Origin: Pseudomonadota bacterium
GTDB taxonomy: Bacteria > Pseudomonadota > Alphaproteobacteria > Caulobacterales > Caulobacteraceae
NCBI GenBank assembly: GCA_023433655.1
Contig: JAEYUE010000095.1
Location: forward strand, 1 to 5,624
Direction of reading: 5' to 3'
Length of the DNA stretch: 5,624 nucleotides
The notes below the pieces were generated by a model that made no database searches, was not told where the DNA came from, and saw nothing but the letters and a program-made list of their open reading frames with translations. The translations under genes and the position numbers were made by a program. Position 1 is the stretch's first letter; every line of letters starts with the position of its first letter. Positions 1 through 5,624 of the stretch are shown here, piece after piece.

Positions 1-1012
<1,012 letters not shown>

Positions 1013-1081
1013 GCTTCGACCTTCGGAGCGGACAGAAACCCTTCAGCCGGAGGCGCAGGACGTCATGATCACGCGAGCCCG

Positions 1082-1103
1082 ACGGTCGAACCGGATCGAC
1101 CGT
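1082..1103. promoter_or_regulatory. 22-bp near-perfect palindrome, candidate operator
   Basis: Arms ACGGTCGA (1082-1089) and TCGACCGT (1096-1103) are exact reverse complements. The 6-nt centre ACCGGA is itself palindromic except for one A/A pair, so 10 of 11 base pairs are symmetric. It lies in the gap between the divergent HAMP-kinase and winged-helix genes, 69 bp upstream of the HAMP start codon. It has no following T-run on either strand, which argues against a terminator. The symmetry suits a dimeric DNA-binding regulator; the adjacent winged-helix protein is an obvious but unproven candidate. An RNA hairpin in the HAMP leader is the alternative. Confidence 0.45.
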
Positions 1104-1156
1104 TCCTCAGGCTCCCGTCATCGCATGGCGCTGCTTCCCCCGAACCAACTGCGAAA

Positions 1157-1181
1157 AACCGCGACCGTTCCGCTTGGTTCC
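1157..1181 (-). promoter_or_regulatory. Candidate EcfG-type (general stress) promoter for the HAMP gene
   Basis: On the minus strand GGAAC (1181-1177) is followed after 16 nt by GGTT (1160-1157). The alphaproteobacterial EcfG/SigT consensus is GGAAC-N16/17-CGTT, so the -35 is exact and the -10 keeps GTT with one mismatch. Two further GGAAC copies flank it (1189-1185 and 1171-1167); the latter is followed after 16 nt by AGTT. The promoter would leave a leader of about 140 nt before the HAMP start. Short motif, so a chance match is possible. Confidence 0.3.
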
Positions 1182-1273
1182 CTGGTTCCACGGAAATCTC
1201 TTCCGTTGCCATTTGAGTGCCAGGCGCTAGGGTCCGGCGCCATGTCGTTCCGGACAAATGCAGCCTCCGCGGC

Positions 1274-1666
1274 GTGAGTACGCCGTCGTCGGATCCGCTG
1301 AGCCCCGACCTCTCGGCCTTCATCGAAAGCGCCGTGCCTTCGGTGTGGGCGCTCGAGACGCTGTTGCTCGTGCGCGGCGATCCCGACCGGGCGTGGCCGG
1401 TCGACCGGCTCGTGGCCGAGCTCCGGGCCAACGCCACCCTGGTCAGCGATTGCCTCGCCGGTCTCGAGCGCGCCGGACTCGTCCTCGGGGAAGAGGGGAG
1501 TTTCCGCTACGCCCCGGCCTCGCCGATGCTGAGCGCCCTATGCGACGAGCTGGAAGGCGCCTATCGTGAGCGGCCGGTGGCGGTGGTCAACACGATCGCC
1601 CGCCGGCGGCCGGATCCGCTGAAGGGATTCGCGGACTCGTTCCGCTTTGGGGGGTGGAAGTCGTGA
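1274..1666 (+). CDS. Small winged-helix DNA-binding-like protein, function unknown
   Basis: A 130-residue soluble protein. Residues 23-34 (SVWALETLLLVR) and 41-70 (WPVDRLVAELRANATLVSDCLAGLERAGLV) have the helix, helix, recognition-helix pattern of a winged helix-turn-helix, followed by a wing-like strand at 71-82 (LGEEGSFRYAPA). A C-terminal helix includes YRERPVAVVNTI (97-108). I recognise it only as the type of short alphaproteobacterial protein encoded beside DUF5985 genes; no target is known to me. The start is uncertain: GTG 1274 is chosen because the extra residues from an in-frame GTG at 1217 (PGARVRRHVVPDKCSLRG) look non-coding, and neither start has a clear Shine-Dalgarno site. Its TGA overlaps the ATG of the next gene (TGATG at 1664-1668), indicating translational coupling. 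Regulator role is inferred from fold alone. Confidence 0.8.
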   Translation: MSTPSSDPLSPDLSAFIESAVPSVWALETLLLVRGDPDRAWPVDRLVAELRANATLVSDCLAGLERAGLVLGEEGSFRYAPASPMLSALCDELEGAYRERPVAVVNTIARRRPDPLKGFADSFRFGGWKS

Positions 1667-1935
1667 TGGGCTGGGGACCGGGCGCCGTCTACGGCCTTTG
1701 CCTGCTGACAAGCGCCCTGTGCGCGGCCTTGCTCGTCCGGTCGTGGGGCCGGTCGCGCCAGCCGTTGCTGCTGTGGAGCGCGCTGTGCTTTTCGCTGCTG
1801 GCGGTCAATAATCTGCTGGTCGTGCTGGATATGGTCGTGCTGGCCGGCGTCAACCTGTCGCTCGCCCGTCAGCTGACCTCGCTGGCGGCCGTCGGCGTGC
1901 TGATCTACGGCTTCATCTGGGAGGTGGACCGTTGA
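1666..1935 (+). CDS. DUF5985-type small membrane protein (first copy)
   Basis: An 89-residue protein that is almost entirely three predicted transmembrane helices: about residues 6-24, 34-59 and 69-85. The first loop is positively charged (VRSWGRSRQ, 24-32), the second helix holds the run WSALCFSLLAVNNLLVVLD (37-55), and the end is YGFIWEVDR. This matches my memory of DUF5985 family proteins; no biochemical function is known to me. ATG 1666 is chosen because it overlaps the upstream stop and has a purine-rich GGTGGAAG just ahead; in-frame GTG codons at 1654 and 1663 are alternatives adding one to four residues. Its TGA (1933-1935) overlaps the next gene's TTG start. Gene order suggests it acts with the preceding winged-helix protein and the following membrane protein. 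Confidence 0.85.
   Translation: MGWGPGAVYGLCLLTSALCAALLVRSWGRSRQPLLLWSALCFSLLAVNNLLVVLDMVVLAGVNLSLARQLTSLAAVGVLIYGFIWEVDR
1919..1927 (+). promoter_or_regulatory. Strong Shine-Dalgarno site deciding a TTG start
   Basis: GGGAGGTGG inside the end of the first DUF5985 gene contains GGAGGT (1920-1925), six bases before TTG 1932. It supports the unusual TTG over the downstream in-frame ATG at 1968. Confidence 0.7.
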
Positions 1936-2195
1936 ACTTCACGCTTGTGACCGGCGGCGCCATCATCATGGGCTACGCCGTGGCGGCGGTCTTCTTCCTC
2001 AAATTCTGGCGCCGCACCGCCGACAGACTGTTCCTCGCCTTCGCCGCGGCCTTCCTGCTGCTGGCGGCCACGCCGCTGCTGACCACGCTTCTCGAGGTGC
2101 CGCGGGAGGAGCAGAGTCCCTTCTACCTGCTTCGCCTGCTGGCCTTCCTGATCATCATCGTGGCGATCATCGGCAAGAGCCGGCGGCGGGCCTAG
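1932..2195 (+). CDS. DUF5985-type small membrane protein (second copy)
   Basis: An 87-residue protein with three predicted transmembrane helices at about residues 5-23, 33-54 and 64-81, and a basic tail (GKSRRRA). It aligns with the preceding protein without gaps around helix 1 to helix 2: K24-F-W26-R-R28-T versus R25-S-W27-G-R29-S, then LLLAATPLL versus LLAVNNLL. Both have Arg68 before helix 3. The two are therefore probably diverged tandem paralogues that may form a heteromer in the inner membrane. The start is TTG, supported by a good Shine-Dalgarno sequence and a 4-nt overlap with the preceding stop; starting at the in-frame ATG 1968 would remove part of helix 1. Its TAG shares CTAG with the convergent folE stop. 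Function unknown. Confidence 0.85.
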   Translation: MNFTLVTGGAIIMGYAVAAVFFLKFWRRTADRLFLAFAAAFLLLAATPLLTTLLEVPREEQSPFYLLRLLAFLIIIVAIIGKSRRRA

Positions 2196-2767
2196 CCGCG
2201 CACCAGCCGCAGGAACTCCTCGCGGGTGCGCGCGTCGTCGCGGATCACGCCGCTGAGATGGCTGGTCGTCAGGCTTGATCCGGCGGTGTTGACGCCGCGC
2301 AGGGTCATGCAGCTGTGCTCGGCCTCCACCACCACGCCGACGCCCTGCGGCCGCAGGACTTCCTGGATGGCGAGGGCGATCTCGGAGGTCATCTTCTCCT
2401 GGATTTGCAGGCGGCGGGCGAAGCCGTGGACCACCCGCGCCAGCTTGGAGATGCCCACGACGCGGTTCGTCGGGAGGTAGCCGACGTGCGCGCGGCCGAC
2501 CACCGGCAGCATGTGATGCTCGCAGAAGCTGACGAAGCGGATGTCCTTCAACACCACCAGCTCGTCGTAGCCGCCGACCTCCTCGAAGGTCCGCTCCAGG
2601 TATTCGCGCGGGTCGGTGTCATAGCCGGCGAACAGTTCGCGGTAGCTGCGCGCCACGCGGGCCGGCGTGTCCAGCACGCCCTCGCGGTCCGGGTCGTCGC
2701 CCGCCCAGCGGATCAGGGTGCGGACGGCGGCTTCGGCTTCGGACTGGGAAACGGCAGGTGCGGTCAT
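2192..2767 (-). CDS. folE: GTP cyclohydrolase I (FolE)
   Basis: Converts GTP to 7,8-dihydroneopterin triphosphate plus formate, the first step to tetrahydrofolate and, through QueD, to queuosine; cytosolic toroidal homodecamer. The 191 residues span the whole catalytic domain, with a shorter N-terminus than the 222-residue E. coli enzyme. Visible motifs are DREGVLDTPARVARSY (27-42), the zinc/catalytic segment F-C82-E-H84-H85-M-L-P, GYLPTNRVVGISKLARVV (96-113), QIQEKMTSEIA (121-131) and EAEHSCMTLRGV (148-159) with Cys153. Cys82, His85 and Cys153 match the E. coli zinc ligands Cys110, His113 and Cys181; His84 matches catalytic His112. Start ATG 2767 is secure, because an in-frame TAA lies four codons upstream (2779-2777) and the product begins typically. 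No clear Shine-Dalgarno at normal spacing; the leader next to the start can form a GC-rich hairpin. It is transcribed divergently from fliQ and probably alone in this window. Confidence 0.97.
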   Translation of the reverse strand: MTAPAVSQSEAEAAVRTLIRWAGDDPDREGVLDTPARVARSYRELFAGYDTDPREYLERTFEEVGGYDELVVLKDIRFVSFCEHHMLPVVGRAHVGYLPTNRVVGISKLARVVHGFARRLQIQEKMTSEIALAIQEVLRPQGVGVVVEAEHSCMTLRGVNTAGSSLTTSHLSGVIRDDARTREEFLRLVRG

Positions 2768-2789
2768 GCCCCCGCTTTACGCCGGGGGC
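2768..2789 (-). promoter_or_regulatory. GC-rich hairpin abutting the folE start codon
   Basis: The folE leader reads GCCCCCG, an 8-nt loop (GCGTAAAG), then CGGGGGC immediately before ATG. The 7-bp stem consists only of G-C pairs, and its 3' arm holds the only G-rich stretch that could contact the ribosome. It could therefore restrict translation initiation. Pairing is visible in the sequence; regulation is inferred. Confidence 0.4.
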
Positions 2790-2814
2790 GGGGAATTGAT
2801 CCAGCCTCGTATCG

Positions 2815-2830
2815 CTAACGCCGCGTTAAC
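2815..2830 (+). promoter_or_regulatory. CtrA-like binding box upstream of fliQ
   Basis: CTAAC (2815-2819), six bases, then TTAAC (2826-2830) fits the CtrA consensus TTAA-N7-TTAA with one mismatch (C for T at the first base). It is 63 bp upstream of the fliQ ATG, and the fliQ promoter of Caulobacter crescentus is a known CtrA-controlled early flagellar promoter. The box also reads TTAA-N7-TTAG on the other strand and lies 47 bp from the divergent folE start, so an effect on folE is possible. I cannot place the -10 element confidently. Confidence 0.65.
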
Positions 2831-2893
2831 CACACTCCCGGCAGTTTCTGCCCAGTACCGGCCCGGCGGGGTCACGAGTGTCTGGGGCCTGGA

Positions 2894-3157
2894 ATGAACG
2901 GCGCGGAAGTACTGGATGTGGGCCGCGACGCCCTGTGGCTGACGATCCAGCTGTGCGCGCCCATCCTGATCGTCGGCCTGATCGTCGGTGTCGTCATCGG
3001 CCTGTTCCAGGCCCTGACCCAGATCCAGGAGCAGACGCTGATCTATGCGCCCAAGATCATCGCCATCTTCGTCTCCCTGCTGCTGTTCCTGCCGCTGATG
3101 GGGGCCATGCTGGGCGGCTTCATGCGGACCATCGCCGCGCGCATCGCCGGCATGTAG
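2894..3157 (+). CDS. fliQ: Flagellar export gate protein FliQ
   Basis: Inner-membrane component of the flagellar type III secretion gate, which assembles with FliP and FliR at the basal body to export rod, hook and filament subunits. At 87 residues it has normal family length and two hydrophobic segments (about 14-38 and 55-76) flanking the characteristic conserved stretch QALTQIQEQTLIYAPK (39-54). ATG 2894 gives the typical N-terminus (EVLDVGRDALWLTIQLCAPIL); upstream GGGG/TGGA is only a weak ribosome site. It is first in a fliQ-fliR-flhB operon, with four bases between its TAG and the fliR start. A CtrA-like box precedes it, suggesting early-class flagellar control linked to the cell cycle. 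A non-flagellar secretion homologue (SctS) is less likely given the FlhB and the promoter box. Confidence 0.96.
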   Translation: MNGAEVLDVGRDALWLTIQLCAPILIVGLIVGVVIGLFQALTQIQEQTLIYAPKIIAIFVSLLLFLPLMGAMLGGFMRTIAARIAGM

Positions 3158-3161
3158 CCGG

Positions 3162-3932
3162 GTGGAACCCTACGCCACCGCCGATCAGGTCTGGCAGGGC
3201 GCCCTGATCTTCGGGCGCATCGGCGCGGTGCTGCTCATGCTGCCCGGCGTGGGCGAGAGCTATGTGCCGCCGCGCATCCGCCTGTCGCTGGCCCTGGTGG
3301 TGTCGCTCGCGCTGTGGCCGGTGGTCTCGGCCAATCTGCCGGCTCTGCCGCAGACGCTGGGCGGCATGGCCGGCTGGATTATCCGTGAGGTGCTGGTCGG
3401 GCTCGCCATCGGGGCCATGCTGCGCATCTTCCTGACCGCCCTGTCCACCGCCGGCGAGGTCGTGGCGCTCCAGTCGACCCTGGCCTTCGCCCAGACCGCG
3501 AATCCCATGCAGGCCTCGCCCGGCAGCACGCTGTCGGCCTTTCTGATGCTGCTGGGGACGACCCTGGTCTTCGCCACCAACACCCATCACCTGTTCATCG
3601 CCGGACTGGTGGGCTCCTATGAGCTGATCGCCCCGGCGCGGCCGCTGGTCACCGCAGATTTCGCCAGCCTGGCCGTGCGCACCCTGGCCGACTCCTTCAC
3701 CTTGGGGGTGCAGCTGTCCGCCCCGGTGCTGGTCTTCGCCGTCATCCTGAACCTCGCCTCGGGCCTGGTCGGGCGGGTCATGCCCGCCTTCCAGGTCTAT
3801 TTCGCCGCCGCGCCGCTCAGCATCATCCTGGGCCTGTCGGTGTTCGCCCTGAGCCTCGGCGTGCTGGGCACGGTCTTCATCGACCGCTACCGCGCCCTGG
3901 CCAACGTCTTCGTCGGAGGGGCCGGTGGCTGA
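3162..3932 (+). CDS. fliR: Flagellar export gate protein FliR
   Basis: A polytopic inner-membrane protein of the FliP-FliQ-FliR export channel. The 256 residues match the usual length. About six hydrophobic segments lie near residues 12-30, 41-57, 69-93, 124-150, 178-200 and 215-240. Family features include PGVGESYVPPRIRLSLAL (28-45), REVLVGLAIG (75-84), FATNTHHLFIAGLVGSY (137-153) and GLVGRVMPAFQVYFAAAPLSI (201-221). The start is GTG 3162, four bases after the fliQ stop, with no strong Shine-Dalgarno, so translation is probably coupled to fliQ. Its last eight bases overlap flhB. It is intact and in its expected operon position. Confidence 0.96.
   Translation: MEPYATADQVWQGALIFGRIGAVLLMLPGVGESYVPPRIRLSLALVVSLALWPVVSANLPALPQTLGGMAGWIIREVLVGLAIGAMLRIFLTALSTAGEVVALQSTLAFAQTANPMQASPGSTLSAFLMLLGTTLVFATNTHHLFIAGLVGSYELIAPARPLVTADFASLAVRTLADSFTLGVQLSAPVLVFAVILNLASGLVGRVMPAFQVYFAAAPLSIILGLSVFALSLGVLGTVFIDRYRALANVFVGGAGG
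3915..3921 (+). promoter_or_regulatory. Ribosome binding site of flhB
   Basis: GGAGGGG within the 3' end of fliR, with its GGAGG core five bases before GTG 3925. It supports the GTG start and the 8-nt overlap with fliR. Confidence 0.7.
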
Positions 3933-5001
3933 CGCGCCCGATCCCGAGTCGAAGACAGAAGAGGCGACCCCGCGAAAACTCGCGGAAGCGCGCAAGAAGG
4001 GCGATGTCGCCAAGTCGCCGGACGTCGCCTCGGCCCTGTCGCTGATGGGCGCCGCCGCGGTCGTGCTGATGGCCGGCGGCTGGTTCGCCACCTCGATGGC
4101 CGAGCAACTGCTGCCCTTCATCGCGCGGCCGCATGCGATGATGAGCGGGCTGGACGCCGGAGCGGGGATCGAGATCGGGGCCCAGGCGGTCTGGGCGGTC
4201 GCCCCCTTCCTCGGGGCCGTCATGCTCGCGACCATCCTCGGCGGCGCGGGCGGCAACCTCGCCCAGTCGGGACTGATCTTCACGGCCGAGAAGATCAAGC
4301 CGGACTGGTCCAAGGTCAGCCCGCTGAAGGGCTTCAAACGGATCTTCGGCCCCGACGGCCTGGTCCAGTTCCTCAAGACCCTGCTCAAGCTGGTGGCGGT
4401 CGGCGTCATCTGCTGGATGGTGCTGAAGCCCCATGTCCGCGAACTGGAGGCCTTGGCCGCCATGCCGCCGGCCATGATCCTGCCGATGGTCCGCGACCTT
4501 GCTGTCGCGCTGATGGTCTCGGCCCTGGTCTTCCTGGGCTTCGCCGCAGGGGCGGACTATCTGTGGCAACGCTACCGCTTCGCCGAGCGCATGAAGATGT
4601 CGAAGGAGGAACTGAAGGAGGACTATAAGCAGTCCGAGGGCGATCCTCACGTCAAGGCGAAGCTGAAGCAGATCCGCGCCCAGCGCAGCCGCCAGCGCAT
4701 GATGCAGAACGTGCCCAAGGCGACGGTCATCGTCACCAACCCGACCCACTATTCCGTGGCGCTGCGCTACGAGCCCGGGGACGGCGATCCGGCGCCCGTC
4801 TGCGTGGCCAAGGGGGTCGACGCCCTCGCCCTGCGTATCCGCGAGGTGGCCCGGGAGCACGCGGTGCCGATCGTGGAGAACGTGCCCCTCGCCCGGGCCC
4901 TCTACGCGGCGGTCGATGTGGACGAGACCATCCCGCGCGAGCACTTCGAGGCGGCCGCAAAGGTCATCGGCTTCGTCCTGCAGCAACGGAAAGGGCGGTG
5001 A
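3925..5001 (+). CDS. flhB: Flagellar export switch protein FlhB
   Basis: Inner-membrane protein of the flagellar type III export apparatus; its cytoplasmic domain controls the switch from rod/hook to filament substrates. The 358 residues begin with the typical soluble leader SKTEEATPRKLAEARKKGDV (9-28). Four hydrophobic segments follow near 37-57, 87-108, 150-168 and 185-210, then a charged linker (AERMKMSKEELKEDYKQSEG, 220-239). The self-cleavage site N272-P-T-H275 lies within VTNPTHYSVALRY, followed by VAKGVDALALRIREVA (294-309), PIVENVPLARALYAAVDVDETIP (315-337) and a C-terminal FEAAAKVIGFV. All key residues are intact, so cleavage between Asn272 and Pro273 is expected from family knowledge. 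GTG 3925 has a good ribosome site. Last gene of the fliQ-fliR-flhB cluster here; the next gene is convergent. Confidence 0.97.
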   Translation: MADAPDPESKTEEATPRKLAEARKKGDVAKSPDVASALSLMGAAAVVLMAGGWFATSMAEQLLPFIARPHAMMSGLDAGAGIEIGAQAVWAVAPFLGAVMLATILGGAGGNLAQSGLIFTAEKIKPDWSKVSPLKGFKRIFGPDGLVQFLKTLLKLVAVGVICWMVLKPHVRELEALAAMPPAMILPMVRDLAVALMVSALVFLGFAAGADYLWQRYRFAERMKMSKEELKEDYKQSEGDPHVKAKLKQIRAQRSRQRMMQNVPKATVIVTNPTHYSVALRYEPGDGDPAPVCVAKGVDALALRIREVAREHAVPIVENVPLARALYAAVDVDETIPREHFEAAAKVIGFVLQQRKGR

Positions 5002-5028
5002 TCGCGCGGATCGCCGGCGGCCCGCGGC

Positions 5029-5624
5029 CTATTTTCCGCCCGCCACCGGCAAGGGGATGATCTCGGCCCCGCCTTCGGGCGCCGGCGCGCGGGCCACCTG
5101 CACCACCGGAAGGCGGACGGTGACGGCCGTGCCCTCGCCGAGGGTGCTCTCGATGCTCATGCGGCCCCCGTGCAGTTCGGCGAAGGCGCGGACCAGGGAC
5201 AGACCCAGGCCGGTGCCCTGACGGCGCTGCTCGATGGCGCCGGCCTGTTCGAAGGGGCGGCCCAGCCGGCGCAGGTCCTCCGGCGCGATGCCGACCCCGG
5301 TGTCGGCCACGACGATCTCAAGGTACGGGCCGACGGCTTCGAGGGTGACGGTGACGGCGCCGCCGACCGGCGTGAACTTGACGGCGTTCGACAGCAGGTT
5401 GAGCGCGATCTGACGCACAGCGCGCCGGTCGGCCGAGACGTCGACCGGTTCAGGGGGCAGCATGGCCGTCAGGGCGACGCCCTTGTCCTCGGCGGTGACC
5501 CGGACCAGGGCGACGGCGGCGGAGACCAGTTCGCGCGCATCGAAGCGTTCCAGCGTCAGGACGTAGCGCTCGGCCTCGATCTTCGAGACGTCGAGGACGT
5601 CGTTGATCAGCTCCAGCAGGTGGC
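5029..5624 (-). CDS. Sensor histidine kinase, C-terminal part (runs off right edge)
   Basis: The frame stays open to the right edge, giving 197 C-terminal residues. The first residues (HLLELINDVLDVSKIEAERYVL) are the second dimerisation helix of a HisKA domain; the phosphorylated His and all sensory regions lie outside. The HATPase domain is complete: N box NLLSNAVKFTP (75-85), G1 DTGVGIA (107-113), F box RPFEQ (122-126) and G2 GTGLGLSLV (136-144). ATP binding and autophosphorylation are therefore expected. A roughly 24-residue Ala/Pro-rich tail follows, with no receiver domain, so it is a plain rather than hybrid kinase at this end. LGRPFEQ and AFAELHGG resemble PleC/DivJ-type alphaproteobacterial kinases, but the fragment cannot settle identity. 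An internal ATG at 5463 is not the real start, since kinase sequence continues upstream of it. Convergent with flhB, 27 bp apart. Confidence 0.93.
   Translation of the reverse strand, partial: HLLELINDVLDVSKIEAERYVLTLERFDARELVSAAVALVRVTAEDKGVALTAMLPPEPVDVSADRRAVRQIALNLLSNAVKFTPVGGAVTVTLEAVGPYLEIVVADTGVGIAPEDLRRLGRPFEQAGAIEQRRQGTGLGLSLVRAFAELHGGRMSIESTLGEGTAVTVRLPVVQVARAPAPEGGAEIIPLPVAGGK

Noticed and set aside
1217..1273. Upstream GTG start adding 19 residues to the winged-helix protein
   Set aside because: The extra residues show no protein-like pattern and there is no ribosome site; GTG 1274 is preferred, though this is not certain.
1069..1437. 122-codon minus-strand open frame across the intergenic region and the winged-helix gene
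   Set aside because: Ser/Arg/Gly-rich without pattern; it overlaps both the palindrome and the better-supported winged-helix gene.
3120..4475. 451-codon open frame on the minus strand opposite fliR and flhB
   Set aside because: Its translation is low complexity, rich in Gly, Gln, Arg and His, with no recognisable domain, and it lies opposite two certain genes. It is a by-product of high GC content.
3877..4986. 369-codon open frame on the minus strand opposite flhB
   Set aside because: Arg/Gly/His/Asp-rich composition with no motif; entirely antisense to intact flhB.
5005..5035. Possible rho-independent terminator between flhB and the convergent kinase gene
   Set aside because: CGCGG (5005-5009) can pair with CCGCG (5022-5026), but the stem is only 5 bp with a 12-nt loop, and the T-run (ATTTT, 5031-5035) is short and separated from the stem. 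Too weak to call.
5029..5624. Identification of the right-hand kinase as CckA
   Set aside because: CckA has the HDFNNLL-type HisKA and a C-terminal receiver domain; this fragment has an INDVLDVSKIEA helix and ends without a receiver.

Overview
The window looks like chromosomal DNA of a high-GC alphaproteobacterium, most likely Caulobacteraceae (Caulobacter, Brevundimonas or Phenylobacterium type). This rests on the GC-rich codon use, a flagellar export cluster in the order fliQ-fliR-flhB preceded by a CtrA-like box (CTAAC-N6-TTAAC), and kinases of types common in that family. The genus is an inference; no rRNA or other marker gene is present.

Layout. Positions 1-1012 (minus strand) hold the N-terminal part of a soluble kinase-type protein built from tandem HAMP modules; it runs off the left edge, and its DNA shows a 276-bp (92-codon) tandem repeat. 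Positions 1013-1273 form a divergent intergenic region with a 22-bp near-perfect palindrome and a cluster of three GGAAC elements that could include an EcfG-type general stress promoter facing the HAMP gene. Positions 1274-2195 (plus strand) carry a tightly overlapping three-gene operon: a small winged-helix protein followed by two small three-helix membrane proteins of the DUF5985 type that look paralogous. Its function is unknown, and it is the best candidate here for an undescribed system. folE (GTP cyclohydrolase I, 2192-2767, minus strand) meets this operon tail to tail, the two genes sharing a CTAG that holds both stop codons.

Positions 2768-2893 separate divergent folE and fliQ and contain a hairpin abutting the folE start codon and the CtrA-like box. 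fliQ, fliR and flhB (2894-5001, plus strand) are packed with a 4-nt gap and an 8-nt overlap and encode three inner-membrane parts of the flagellar type III export gate. flhB is intact, including its NPTH self-cleavage site. Convergent to it, at 5029-5624 (minus strand), is the C-terminal half of a second histidine kinase of the general HisKA/HATPase type, resembling the PleC/DivJ group, which runs off the right edge.

Taken together the window combines flagellar assembly under probable cell-cycle (CtrA) control, two sensor kinases truncated by the window edges, pterin/queuosine precursor synthesis (folE), and an uncharacterised regulator-plus-membrane-protein operon. Non-ATG starts are frequent: GTG for the winged-helix gene, fliR and flhB, and TTG for the second DUF5985 gene.
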